Origin: Mastigias papua
Lineage: Eukaryota > Cnidaria > Scyphozoa > Rhizostomeae > Mastigiidae
Direction of reading: 5' to 3'
NCBI GenBank assembly: GCA_964019165.1
Contig: OZ025271.1
Coordinates: 3,434,501 to 3,498,500, forward strand
Length of the DNA stretch: 64,000 nucleotides
Below, piece by piece: positions 1-14,099 of this stretch; the first letter of the stretch is position 1, and each line of letters opens with the position of its first letter. The translations under genes were made by a program, and so were the position numbers. Below the pieces are notes generated by a model. It was not told the origin of the DNA, made no database searches, and was given only the letters and a program-made list of their open reading frames with translations.

Positions 1-2040
1 ACTGACACTCCCATTTACCCATTAACTGATGGGGTGTTCCAAATCATCACAATTGTTGGAATAACACTAAATTTAATCTTTGTCTTATTGTCGCTGTTCT
101 TGTTCTCAAGGGCTTTTTCCTCCGCAAATTTAATCAAACGTGCTACTTCATCTGTGTGAATTCTCTTCTTTATTCTCCCCTTCTTACGCAATTTGGCGAA
201 AAAGTTGAAAGCTTTTGCCAACATTTGATCTATTGCCAGCTGCACTTGCTTCCTCTGTCAGGTTTGCCATCCACTTCACTCTTTCTTTGTAGGCTTTATG
301 CCTATCACCAAGTCTTTCTTGCATTTCTACTCGATCTTTCCCAACTATCGGTCTTGTGTGTAGCTCATCTATCTTATGGTGTACTTTGTTTCCTTTGAAA
401 AAAATAGTTCCTCTTAAATTGCCGTATAGAACTATCCTTACATCCTTTACAAGACATGAAGAATACTTGCATTATCCATAAGCTCTGAGCAATATTCCAT
501 CGACCTGCTCTGGTTGTGTACACTTTGCACTGACATAATGCCTTATGAACATTATTTTACAGTTAGGATTGTGCTCCTCTATAATTCTCGTGAAGAAATT
601 GCACCATTCTCTAGTCTGGAATACATGAGCATTTACTCGAGATTCCATCACAAGTTTCTGTCAATCATCCTTAGTCACTTCAAAATAGCACAATTCGGAT
701 ACCTCTACCTCGAAAAAGGTTTCTGGAAGACGGTAATGACTTCAAGCTTCTAATTTGTCATGTGATATTACCTCATTTGTCCAGAAATTCTCTGTCCAGA
801 AATTCTCTGTTACTGCATTTTCTTCACTAATGATAGTGCATTCACTCCATATCTGCTGCATATTATTGTGAATGTTCTGTACGCAATCCTTTGCTTTTAC
901 TGGGGTTCATTTCATCTCCATTGCTTTCTAACTTCATCGATGTGCCCATCGCTCTTTCAAGATTTTTTTATCTCATCATATTCATTGGCAAATGAATTGT
1001 ATTTCCCCTATGGATGTATTTGAAACAAAATGTTTCCTCAGAGCAGTTTGCTAGGGCAAAATGGAATATCAGCTTTCTGGCTAGGCTTTGATTTGAAAAT
1101 ATATCAATAAAATATATACGATAGAGAATTCGATATATGCGAGTTTTCTATATGATGAGATTTTAGTACAGAACCCTTCTGTCAAATGCTGTACTCATCA
1201 GAGGCGTGGGCTGGGTAGAAGAATTTTGATACAAAGTGATGCCAATTGTTTGCAATTTAAGAGTGTACAAACGAACAGAAAGGCAATGTAGTTCTACTCT
1301 ATTCCCTGAAGTTTTTCTATTGTCTGAAAGGTATGGGGATGCTGCTTATAGAGGAATCCTCATGTTTCTTCTTCATTTCGTCGTGGTGCGCCCTGCAGGT
1401 TTCGATCGCAGATCGTTGTGCGGGTAATTTCTTAGTTGTAATGTGAAATATAGCCACAGACTACTGACGTGAAATAAGGAAGATCAATCTTGATTATCTG
1501 TCTGACAAAGTCTGTAGCTCCTGTCAGGAATCTACAAGCGTGCTGGATTTACAGCGCTAACAAACGTACGGGCCGAAGTCATGCTGGTAGTATTCGTTCG
1601 ATGTTCACTACGTTATGCCTCCTAGGATTTGCTTCGGATACGCTATCCGAACATGGGAGTGCTAGTAATGGTACTAGGATAAGCCTTTTGCAGTTTATGG
1701 CGTAGTTTACTTCTAGTAAGAGAGGAGTCCTGTTTAAATATAGTAAAGTATGAATGCTCTTAACCTGTCGATACTGTTTCGACGGTGGTGACAGTTTGCA
1801 GGCTGAAAAAGTGAGGGCTGGCTTGACGCAACCTCTTTCCTATCAATGCTATACAAATCAGGATGACTGAGCAGTGAAAGTCAATAGAGAGTATCTAGAT
1901 ATGTTATTCACTAACTCAGTGCGGATACTCACGGGTGGAGTGGTTTCCAACAATCTTCACAAAGATATGACAGTTCTAGGGGGTGGTCGCTAAAGGTTTT
2001 CTTCGATAGGCCTAAACGAGTAATCACAACTTACGTAGAT
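1..2040. other. No recognisable gene
   Basis: Only short spurious reading frames are seen, with no conserved motif. A 15-bp direct duplication (CCAGAAATTCTCTGT) lies near 780-810. I cannot assign a function or repeat family. Host introns or intergenic DNA are both possible. Confidence 0.5.
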
Positions 2041-2299
2041 ACTGCCACCTATCGACCTCGAGTTTACGGTCAGTTTGCAGTCAGTTTAACTTGACTATTT
2101 GTTGCTGGTTTTTCGAATGTCAAGAGCAAACTTCAACACAGACTGTATTAATCAGCAGTAGAACATTCACTTTATATGAATATGTGCTTTTCAACGTGTT
2201 TCAATGTGATTTTAGGTCGAATTTTAAGCCGCGTCAACGTTTCTACGACCTAATCCGAGTACTGTATCAGTTTAGTTGCCCGGCTAATTTTAAAGTATG
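2041..2299 (+). repeat. Left arm of a large inverted repeat
   Basis: This stretch is repeated in reverse orientation at 7430-7712 with moderate divergence. Shared blocks include GTTTACGGTCAGTTTGCAG, the segment around AAACTTCAACACAGA, and CCTAATCCGAGTACTGTATC. Both arms lead inward into the ~180-bp tandem satellite, so arms and arrays together form one palindromic structure. No transposase is visible, so the class is unknown. Confidence 0.75.
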
Positions 2300-2810
2300 C
2301 GTTAATATAATTTGATTTTTCTTCATATCTTTTAAGAGCACATATGTGGAAAGCTGGCATTTCAGTTTTGTTGAATTCTGATAACTTTTCGGGGGGGACC
2401 CTCTTTTGAAAAGCGCATATTTCAGCACATCTCAGATCCTATACTGGCTTAGTCTCCCAGCTAAATTTGAAGTACACATTAAAATAATTTGATTTTCTCT
2501 CCACATCTCTAGAGTACATTAGTGAGAAGCTGGCATTTCGGTTTTGAAGAATTCTGATTACTCTTCGGGGGGAAATCCTCCCTTGAAAAACATAGAAAAA
2601 CGCATATTTAACTGCGTCTCAGATCCTATACGGGTTTAGTTGCCCAGCTAATTATAAAGTACATGTTAATATAATTTGAATTTCTCTTCGTATCTTTAGA
2701 GAGTACATCTATAGCAAGCTGGCATTTCAATTTTGATGAGTTATCACAATTCCTTGTGGGGGTTACCGTGCCTGGAAACCCCTCCCCTGAAACCCTTCTG
2801 TCAGGAAAGT
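2300..2810 (-). repeat. ~180-bp satellite, left array (about 3 units)
   Basis: Three diverged units are marked by AAGCTGGCATTTC at about 2351, 2526 and 2718. They are spaced 175-190 bp apart and are followed by a G-rich tract and TCAGATCCTATA-type blocks. The units are the reverse complement of those at 3480-5089. Between the arrays (2811-3479) I see no gene. Confidence 0.8.
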
Positions 2811-3479
2811 AGTTTCTAATGATTACTCATCAAATGTGGGATATGTTTTGAAGCGCTTCTAATGACATACTTAACTCTGAAATTGTCCTAATATCCAATC
2901 ATTAAGATTTTAGTGATCACTTGAGTATTTTTGCTCCATATCCCCGCCATGGGATGATCCTACCCTGCGATTCCTTTCTGCAAGCACCTGCAGATCGCTC
3001 TCTCCTAAGAATTGCTGCCAATTACTAGAACTGTAAACATATTTTGGATAAAGAAGTTTGCAGAAAATTATGAGCAAGCTACTAGCAGAATATACGGTAA
3101 AGAGGGCCACTCCCACACTGGTTTCTGGGGTGAGCTTTGTAGGCCAAGAAAGGATTAAATGAGCGAGGATAAACATCTTCGTAAAGACTTTACAACATAT
3201 CATAGCCTACTTCCTGTAACGGGAACTGCACGAAACTTGTTAAAAAACTTACAGCAACAGCAAGTACACTGTGTGAAGTTGTGTCGCTACAAAGGCTTTT
3301 TTAGACGAAACTCATGAAAACAGACAACGTAATTCATGCACTAGTAGTAGTATTTATGAAGGTAGCACACTTTCTTTTTGCCCTGTTTAATTCGTGTTGT
3401 CTCTATCCCTATATCAAGACCTTTTACAGAAATCGCTTACGTGACAAATCTCTATCTTAAGTGGGAATGGAAAGGCCTA

Positions 3480-5089
3480 GTTTTCAATATAATGCGCGTG
3501 TTTCAAAGGAGAGCCCCCTCCCCCGAAAAATTATCACAATTCGTCAAAAATTAAATGCCAACTTCAAACAGATGAACTCTCTAAAAATGTGAAGAAAAAT
3601 TCCAGTTATTTCGAAGCATACTTTGAAATTAGAAGGGCAACTTAGTCAGTGTAGGGTCTGAGTCCTGATCATTTGTCTGAAATCTCCTCACATGTGTTAG
3701 TGTGCACATGATAATCTTACTATAAAACACACATCTGTAGCTGAAAGATATGCGCCATACCTTCCTAAACAAGTTTTAGCTCGAATTATCATCATGTCGT
3801 TTCAAATTTATACTATGCTATTGCCGGACAGTACTTTTCCGCAGGTATAATCTTCGATAAAATATACGTTTTTCAAAGAAGGGTTCTTCCCATGACATGT
3901 TATCGGGCATCAAGAAAATTGACATGCCAGCTTCCCATAGATACACTCCCTAGAGAAATGAGGAGAAAATCAAATTATATTAATGCGTACTTTAACGTTA
4001 GCTGGGCGACTAAGCCGGTATAGAATCTGAGAGGCACTAAAATACGCGCTTTTCAACGGAGTGTTTTCCCTAAAAACGTTATCAAAATTCAACAAAATTG
4101 AAATGCCAACTTCCCACACATGTACTCTCTAAAGATATGAAGATAAAATCAAATTTTATTAATGTGTACTTTAAAATTAGATGGGCGATTAAGCCTATAT
4201 AGGATCTGAAATGGGGTTACATACGCATTTTTCAAGGGAGGGTTTCCTCTATGAAAAGTTATCAGACGTCTTCAAAATTGACATCCCAGCTTCCTACATA
4301 TGTACTCTCTAAAGACACGAAGAGAAAATCAAATTACATTAACGCGTACTTTGAAATTAGTTGGGCGACTAAACTGGAATAGGATCTGAGAGGCGGTTGA
4401 ATAAGTGTTTTTCAAAGGAAGGTTTTCCCCCCGAAAAGTAATTAGAATTCAATAAAACTGAAATATCAGCTTTCCACACATGTACTCTCTAGAGATATCA
4501 AGAAAAAATCATATCATATTAACGCATATTTTAAAACTAGCTTGGCGACTAAACCGGTATAGGATAAGAGAGGCGCTAAAATACGCGCTTTTCAAAGGAG
4601 TGTTTCCCCCCAAAAAGTAATTAGAATTCTTCACAACTGAAATGCCAGCTTCCCATACATGTACTCTCTAGAGGTATGAAGAATAAATCAAATCATATTA
4701 TCGCGTACTTTAAAATTGTGTGGGTGATTAAACCGGTATAGGGTCTGAGACACGGATAAATATGCGTTTTTCAATGGAGGGTTTTCTCCCCGAAAAGCAA
4801 TTAGAATTCTTCAAAACCGAAATGCCAGCTTCCCACACATGTATTCTCTAAAGATATGAAGAGACAATTGAATTATATTAATTTGTATATCAAAATTAGC
4901 TGGGCGACTAAGCCAGTATAGGATCAGAGATGTGCTGAAATATGCGCTTTTCAACGTGTCTTCCCCTAAAAAAGTTATCACACTTCAACCTTCAACAAAA
5001 TTGAAATGATAGCTTCCCACAAATGCGCTCTCTAAGTATACGAACAGAAAATCAAATTATATTAACGCGTGTTTTAATTAGCTGGACGA
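3480..5089 (+). repeat. ~180-bp satellite, right array (about 9 units)
   Basis: A block resembling GCCAGCTTCCCACACATG recurs near 3555, 3740, 3925, 4104, 4285, 4464, 4643, 4823 and 5008, so the period is about 180 bp. Each unit also carries a TTAGCTGGGCGACTAA block, an 'ATAGGATCTGAGA' block and a CCCCCGAAAAG-like tract. Units are diverged, so the array is not freshly amplified. It is interrupted at its right end by the transposon at 5100. Confidence 0.85.
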
Positions 5090-5099
5090 CTAAACTGAT

Positions 5100-7419
5100 C
5101 GTCGTTTCTAAAAAGGCGAACGCCCCAAGAACAGGCTGAACACCCCAAGAACACTCCATGAACACGCTATAAAACCCCAAATTTGAGGCTGAACACCTCA
5201 AAAATCTCAACAATATCGATTAATTACTCCAAAATGACTTTGATCAATTATTCACAAATAATTTTGGTGCGGGGAGGGCCATTTAAGTATTATGTTGTTG
5301 GTGTTGTGACATCCATCCATCTTTTTGCGCGCCAAAAGTACGAACGGGGGTCAACGCAATGATTTGTTTTCCAAACGTTAATTTGATACAAAGGAGATCA
5401 TATAAGCTACAAAGAAGTACCATTTGATAGGAAAAGACAATCATTTATATGATTGTGAGATGCATAGCCCCTGAAACTCCCAAAAAAGTGCATCGGGTGC
5501 CCTCCATTTCTGGGATAGGTTTGCTGGCCTATTTTTAAAACGATTAAGTTTCACAGGTATAACCAAATAAACAGGGCAGTAAAGCAAAAGCCAATCAATA
5601 AAACCAATGAAGGAAAGAAATCCGAAAATAGCAAACAGTACAAATAATAGTTCGAGTTCAGAAAGTTTGTCAAAGTTCGACGGCATCCAGGTTCGTCAAA
5701 GGTAGGCGGAAAACGGCAATAATAACAATAACGGCAACGCAAGTACGACAACTTCTCATGTCGACTAAAATTCAGGGTGAATGGCAACTAGAAATTCACT
5801 TACACCACTTCACTTCTCGGCTACTTGAGCTCAACAGATTTACAAACAAGAACAGGTACTGATATCACATTAACAACACGCCGATATTACACTGACCACT
5901 GACACAATACATACTTCAACAAAGAGATGATGACAGAATCTGTGGCGATGCTATTATATCTCTATGGATGCTACAGCATGAAGTGCGGGTGACCACAAAC
6001 ACAACCGGAATCAACGGAAAATAATGGTACCACACAGCATTACGTAATCAAGAAATAAAATACAGAACTAGTACTCTAACACTATGGTGGTCGGTGCCCT
6101 TTTGCTCCTGTCGGCCCCCTTGCCCCACTATCGTTCTCCAACAGTTAAGCTTATGTTCTTTACTAAGACTTATCATTATTTCAAGTATACAAGGAACTTT
6201 TCATTCTCCATGCGACTAGTACCGTGAAGAAGCTTAGAACTTTTCAGTGCTGAAGCCGAAAAGTAAGAAACTTTCCTACTAGGTACCTATGGACTTCCAC
6301 TCACTCTACATGTATTGACCCCCGTTCGTACTTTTGGCGCGCAAAAAGATGCATGGATGTCACAACACCAACAACATAATACTTAAATGGCCCTCCCCGC
6401 ACCAAACTTATTTGTGAATAATTGATCAAAGTCATTTTGGAGTAATTAATCGATATTGTTGAGATTTTTTAGGTGTTCAGCCTCAAATTTGGGGTTTTAT
6501 AGCGTGTTCATGGAGTGTTCTTGGGGTGTTCAGCCTCCAGGTTCGTCAAAGGTAGGCGGAAAACGGCAATAATAACAATAACGGCAACGCAAGTACGACA
6601 ACTTCTCATGTCGACTAAAATTCAGGGTGAATGGCAACTAGAAATTCACTTACACCACTTCACTTCTCGGCTACTTGAGCTCAACAGATTTACAAACAAG
6701 AACAGGTACTGATATCACATTAACAACACGCCGATATTACACTGACCACTGACACAATACATACTTCAACAAAGAGATGATGACAGAATCTGTGGCGATG
6801 CTATTATATCTCTATGGATGCTACAGCATGAAGTGCGGGTGACCACAAACACAACCGGAATCAACGGAAAATAATGGTACCACACAGCATTACGTAATCA
6901 AGAAATAAAATACAGAACTAGTACTCTAACACTATGGTGGTCGGTGCCCTTTTGCTCCTGTCGGCCCCCTTGCCCCACTATCGTTCTCCAACAGTTAAGC
7001 TTATGTTCTTTACTAAGACTTATCATTATTTCAAATGTACAAGGAACTTTTCATTCTCCATGCGACTAGTACCGTGAAGAAGCTTAGAACTTTTCAGTGC
7101 TGAAGCCGAAAAGTAAGAAACTTTCCTACTAGGTACCTATGGACTTCCACTCACTCTACATGTATTGACCCCCGTTCGTACTTTTGGCGCGCAAAAAGAT
7201 GCATGGATGTCACAACACCAACAACATAATACTTAAATGGCCCTCCCCGCACCAAACTTATTTGTGAATAATTGATCAAAGTCATTTTGGAGTAATTAAT
7301 CGATATTGTTGAGATTTTTTAGGTGTTCAGCCTCAAATTTGGGGTTTTATAGCGTGTTCATGGAGTGTTCTTGGGGTGTTCAGCCTGTTCTTGGGGTGTT
7401 CGCCTTTTTAGAAACGACG
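5100..7419. mobile_element. Non-autonomous TIR transposon, Mutator-like by TSD length
   Basis: The ends are terminal inverted repeats of 255 bp (5100-5354 and 7165-7419), starting CGTCGTTTCTAAAAAGGCGA. The direct repeat CTAAACTGAT immediately outside both ends (5090-5099 and 7420-7429) is a 10-bp target duplication. Long TIRs with a 9-11-bp duplication are typical of Mutator-like elements. No transposase ORF is present, so it would depend on one supplied in trans. An internal segment is tandemly duplicated, giving an extra partial TIR at about 6315-6535. The superfamily is inferred from TSD length only. Confidence 0.8.
5686..7385. repeat. 850-bp tandem duplication inside the TIR transposon
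   Basis: The segment starting TCCAGGTTCGTCAAAGG at 5686 begins again at 6536, a period of 850 bp, and the two copies are nearly identical. Each copy ends with the inner part of the right TIR. The element therefore carries one left and two right-hand TIR segments. Short ORFs in it look spurious. Confidence 0.85.
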
Positions 7420-7429
7420 CTAAACTGAT

Positions 7430-7712
7430 ACAGTACTCGGATTAGGACGTAGAATCGTTGACGCGGCTCGGAGCAGGCCATGCTAACGACGAAAATTTCG
7501 ACCTAAAAAGCGCACTGAAACACGTTGAAATGCACATATTTATATAAAAAGAATATTCTACTGCTGATTAATACATTCTGTGTTGAAGTTTGCTGTTAAC
7601 GTTCGACAAACCAGCAATAAATAGTCAAGTGATATTCTTAGGCCAGTCCGGAAGTTTACCTTAAATTCACTGCAAACTGACCGTAAACTGGAGATCGATC
7701 GGTGATACTGCC
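7430..7712 (-). repeat. Right arm of the large inverted repeat
   Basis: This is the reverse complement of 2041-2299, sharing for example GATACAGTACTCGGATTAGG and AAACTTCAACACAGA-type blocks. It was contiguous with the satellite array before the transposon at 5100-7419 inserted. Beyond it, 7713-8290 holds only unrecognised short reading frames. Confidence 0.75.
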
Positions 7713-8298
7713 TTCTACATCTGCATCTAAATCATTCAATGATTCCACAGATACTTCATTGGAATAAGAGTCAAGTGCGCTCTGCGATATGAATCTCTGT
7801 TTACAAGCCTGAGATGAGACAAACCACGCGAGAGCGGAAGGTATCTCGTGAGAACTAGTCAACTGTGTGTACGAGTAAACATTTCTATTCTGGGCTCCAA
7901 TCTCTTTCACAATGGAGGGAAATGAAGGCAAAACCAAAACAGTATATTTGGCAGAGTGTTTAACTTACAAATAACAGTATATATAAACTCACTTTTAGCT
8001 GTCCAGCACTGTAAATGTTGGTTTTTGGCTTTATCTGCTTATGAAAGCATGGAAGACTGCGAGCACGGGTAGTTCCAAAGATTCATGACTGTAAACAATG
8101 GTCAGCCTGTTTATAACGGGCGAGAATTTAGAAAACAAAAGATGCAGTCTAATTGTAGTTTCCTGTCTGCACTTCACCCCCGAGCGGCTCTTAACAATAT
8201 ACGTTAATATGTAAGGAACATAATGGATCAGAACCATGAAAAGCAATGGTTCTATGAATGATTAATTTTGAAGTTGTAAACGGTACTGATGATGAATG

Positions 8299-9382
8299 CC
8301 CAGGGGGTACTCCCTACTTCACTATCCGGGGGGTCTGTGTAGATATTTTGGGCCTGGAATTTCACAACAATAATAATATTTGGAGTCTATGAATTACGGC
8401 TTTAAAAAGAATCAATATTTGGGATCTGAGATTTACAGCCGAAGAGAAATTCAATATTTGGGATTTGAGAATTGACAATGAAATTATAAAAGAAAAACAA
8501 AGTCTTGTCAACCAATGTTCTTTATCAACTAGTGCAAAAAATTTTACCAGTTGAAATAAATAGTCTCAGTATATATTTGAAGTCTCAGTTTTAAGAACAA
8601 TTTATTTCTAGTTTTATGGAAATGGTAGTCCGAAATCTGTTACAATATTTAGGGTCTCAAAAGTTTGAGGCTGTTTGGGGTTCCTCAAAACTGTGACTCA
8701 ATATTTGGGGGTCAGCAACAAATTACTGACATGGACCCTCGTATAGAGATGTGTTATAATACTAGTTTTATTTTTATCCTCATTTCGTCAAGTTCAGTAA
8801 CGTTGGTTCTCTGTTCCTACGTGTTCCGTTTTTTGTTGCCCCGTCATCATAAGTGTTGCATCATCATCATCATCTCCAACTGTTATTGTCATCATGTTGC
8901 TTTACTTGTCTGTGACGTATTGTCTAATATACTGTCGTTTGTTGTGTTGTGTTACCATCCCATTGCATTGCCCCCTTAGTCCATCATATGTTATAATTAT
9001 TTTGTTACGTCATGTGTGTTGATATAAATAAAGCATTTAATGTTCTGTGTAGTCAGTCGTTATGTGAAGTCGTCGTTAACAGTTGTCGTGAGTTGGAGTT
9101 ACAGTCAAAGTCGTCGTTCGTGTTTACAGTTGTCGCGTTGCTGTTTTGGAATATTGTTATTGCCGTTACTGAGTTCGTTACTGTATTGAGTTAGCTATCA
9201 AGATTGTTGGAGAGTCGCAGTCAGTTATTGTTACATTATAGTCGCCGTCAGTGAAAGACATTTATCGTTACAAAGGAACTTGTGTACTTTTATGACTTAT
9301 TTCTATTATTTCTGTACATTTGTTACCCTGTAAAATCGGTTATTTTACAGATGTACGGAGTACCCCAGCCCACTCTCCTGGG
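8299..9382. mobile_element. hAT-type MITE interrupted by a solo LTR
   Basis: The ends are CCCAGGGGGTACTCC on the left and GGAGTACCCC...CCTGGG on the right. The direct 8-bp repeat GATGAATG flanks the element (8291-8298 and 9383-9390); an 8-bp duplication is the hAT signature. Removing the solo LTR and one TSD copy leaves about 480 bp of non-coding sequence. A related end occurs near 36624. There is no transposase. Confidence 0.7.
8752..9349 (+). mobile_element. Solo LTR of an LTR retrotransposon (598 bp)
   Basis: The segment starts TGTTATAAT and ends TTTTACA, so it has TG...CA termini. It is flanked by the 4-bp repeat GATG (8748-8751 and 9350-9353). A TATAAATA box and an AATAAAG signal lie near 9023-9033, as expected for promoter and polyadenylation signals in an LTR. 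No gag or pol follows, so this fits recombination between the two LTRs of a former element, possibly Ty3/gypsy-like. Orientation comes from the TATA box. Confidence 0.65.
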
Positions 9383-9799
9383 GATGAATGAACATTATGA
9401 CTAGCTAAGTTCCAGTGTATTTTTAGATAAACAATTTTTAGATGTGTTTTCACAGGAAATGTATACTGTAGATTCTACAATACTTCACCATTGCTGGATG
9501 TCGATAAGATAACCTTTGCTCCTCACTTTCTATCGTCTTTTACGCGTTTTGATTGTTATGTGAGGATGTAGGGAAAATTGCTTTTGCTTCTGAATAGTTC
9601 ATATGTTTATGTAAGTATATGAATCCTGTCTCCTTTTATTCACGTAATCCTAGCTGAGAAAGAGTAGAATATTTGCTTAAGCGTCTCATTTTGCCCCCGA
9701 ATTACCCTAAGCAAATGAGCTGATTGGCTCAAAACTTGCCCTCCCTTTCAATATGAAGCTAATGCATGACGTTTTGATTATTTTTATTCTGGTATATCA

Positions 9800-11239
<1,440 letters not shown>

Positions 11240-11760
11240 TCGCTCATGATGCAACGCAGTAGCTGCTTCCTCGCAAACGTAGAAAAGCAATTCCATTTCC
11301 TTGAGACCACTCATGTGTACATTCGTCTTCCCTATAGCGACATATGGTTCTGAACGTTTGGTTTTAAAGCAGAATGACAGAAAGATATTAATATCTTTTG
11401 AGTTAAGGAGTTGTTGTTGTGGATTACGAGTAAGCTGGACTCTAGACATCACACAAATGACTGGATTTTGGAAAAATCTAACATAACAACGACGGATTAA
11501 CTGCTATATTGCAATTACACCTCAAACAACTGACTTCTTAAGGACATGCTGTAAGACGAGATTTGTTAAGGAAAAACGTGATAATAGAATAGTGTTCAGC
11601 AAACCTAATAAAGTAAAACCAAAGACACAGGTACATGGCAGAGATATACCAGCATACATATTTTCATCTACAATACTACATCTCCTATTACAGCTAAATA
11701 ATTCCTTGTATAACACTGACAAAGATGAAGAAATTCTAACAAATGCTGTAAAGTACTTAC
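11240..11760 (+). pseudogene. LINE reverse transcriptase C-terminal relic
   Basis: The translation around 11301-11486 contains FPIATYGSERLVLKQNDRK and RVSWTLDITQ. This matches the region after the RT catalytic core in endonuclease-type LINEs (family pattern 'P..TYG.E.W.L...D...I..FE......L.ISWT...T'). A stop follows at 11486, and further open stretches to about 11760 are compatible with a decayed C-terminus. The clade is uncertain (RTE- or L1-like). It is a fragment with no function. Confidence 0.5.
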
Positions 11761-14099
11761 TTTTGACTTAAATCCTCTCCAAAAAACCCTTACGAGTAAT
11801 ACATTAAAGATCAATGTTTAATTTTTTGACTCAAAGTTCGATCAGTTTTCAACATTCATCAAGTTGGTTTGAATGTCACAAGAAGAGAGATAACTATGAC
11901 CAGCCATGACCAACAAGCTAAAAGGACATTTCAAACTCCCGAGTTCAGGCTACATCTCCTGCTGCCTGACCAAATTTCCATTCATAGTCAGTGGGGGTGG
12001 GACACTCCACGCCCCGAGCCCCTGTGTCTCCTTTCCCCCACTCCCCACTACCGGAAAATCTCTGCACTAAAGCTAACCAATCCTCAAAGGTGAACTACTG
12101 TACCCAGCAAATCATCAAGGATTTTCTAGAACGATTAATGGTGATGATGGTACTCTCTAGGTTTTTGATGTGTTCATATGGTTGTTATAGTAGAAGAGCC
12201 TCTTGTTTGGACCAGATGACGAGCTTTAATCCTTTGAATTTGTCACTGGGCTATGAAGACTACCAGTCCGGTAAATGGCCGGCCCATATCAAGGTGAGTT
12301 CTTTAATATTTGTCATTACATTGAATGTGTTCTAGATTTTGCTTAAATTGTGCTTGGTGGTCGTGTGCCAAAGATGCAGCTCTAAAGCTTAGCACCGTTT
12401 ATCGGAAACCTACCATATCTGCTACTTATGATTATTCATTGGTCACTGTGAATGAGGAAGCTTCTGATGGTAAAGAAGCCATTGAAGAAACTGTAAAATA
12501 CGTGAGAAGTGCGAAAAGATAGTATTTCTGCTTCTCAAGTGTTTTTAAGATGCTGCACTAAAACGCCCTTGATAGCACAAGTTTCTCATAAGCTTATTTT
12601 GCTTATAGGTTCTTGGTAATGCTGGTTGTAACTGAAGTCTTTTCCAAAGGTGAAACTAAAAAAATTTTTTAGACTATTATCGAGATTATTGTACACATCT
12701 CATATTTTTATCAAATTCCTGTGTTGGCAATATTTTCAAATCATTTGTCTAACACCAGACGAGCCAATGAACCATAAGTACCTAGTCAGTTCAGTAAGAT
12801 AGAAGAAAGCAAAGCAAAACTGTAAATGATGCTTATTCTGAAGTACAAAAGCAGGAATACTATAAGTACTTGGTGAACCACAAATTGCACATTTCCCTCC
12901 TCGACTGCAACACCTATGGCGCCTCATTGAAATACCAAATCACAAACGGCATATAGCTTTTAGACTTATTTGATTACAATTGCTTATAAATTGCTTAAAG
13001 ACGAGGACAAAATTTTGCTTCGTGTCTCTTGAATGCTGATTGCATTTTTTTCAGAGAATTCATTCGTCTCGTTTTTCACTTTTTGTATATTCATTAACTT
13101 GCTTTGTTTTCTGTGCTACTATTTTATTGGCTCTGTTAATAATAGCACTGTCAAATAGCAAATGGGTGCTCCCTGTTCCTATTTATGGAACCAACACGCT
13201 ACTGCTTTGTCATTAACACAAATGTCATGTTCTTGAATTCTAATCTTCTACAATACTAGTAGCAAACAGAGGCAGCTTTCCTTCATCTTTCATTGTGGCT
13301 GAGGTAACTCTCCAGGCAAAGACTAAATAGGTTGTCATACGCCCAACAAAGAACTATTATGCTAAACCAAATAGATACCCTTTAATGACACACTTGATGC
13401 CATTTTTGTCACCTACCTTCCTTCATTACTTAGAACGAGATTCATTACACAGCACCAGAGTCCCACAGGACAATAGCCGAAAATTTGTTGTATAAAAAAG
13501 GTTATCGTTTGTCAATAGAAATCAATACATTACGAAATTTAAGGGCAAGATTCAATGCACTTACCTAAAGGAAATACAGTCGACATATTACGTGCTCTGA
13601 CTGACAATCTCTCTCAAAATAATCCAGATGTTGCTAGCAAAGAAAGAGCCTTCACTACATCTTTTGAAAAGTAACTAAAGTGAATAACAAAGCCGAAAAA
13701 AGAAACACATACGCATGATGTTGTGTCGATAATGCTTTTTTGAAAGGTACGATATTGTTAGACGTATACTCACTGCAAATTATCAAATTTCACTGAATGA
13801 TGGAAACTGATGTTTCATGAAAAATATAAAACCTACTAAAGAACGCTATATTTGCTTCTATGTGTTGAAGGATTTGGCATTGAATTTCACAATCAAGTAC
13901 AACAACAGATGAGGGTACGGAAAAGTTATTCGTCATTATACTCAAATTCCATATATAAATAAAAGCTTTTAATGCTCAACTAAACAACCATATGGCATCA
14001 TCAGGTACGAAAAAATGAATTAACTAGTCCAAACCAGCAAGTCGAATTACTGACTGAAACCCTCTTGAATTTTCACATTTAATACCTAATAAAGAACTC
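11761..14099. other. No recognisable gene
   Basis: Only short frames without conserved motifs are seen, including an open stretch at 11991-12335 and one at 12325-12522. Neither shows a domain I recognise. Host intronic or intergenic sequence is possible. Confidence 0.4.

Noticed and set aside
2300..5089. CRISPR-like array because of regular repeats
   Set aside because: The units are ~180 bp, diverged throughout and without constant short repeats plus unique spacers. The context is eukaryotic.
7656..7937. 93-codon minus-strand frame as a host exon
   Set aside because: Part of it lies in the inverted repeat arm and no motif is recognised.
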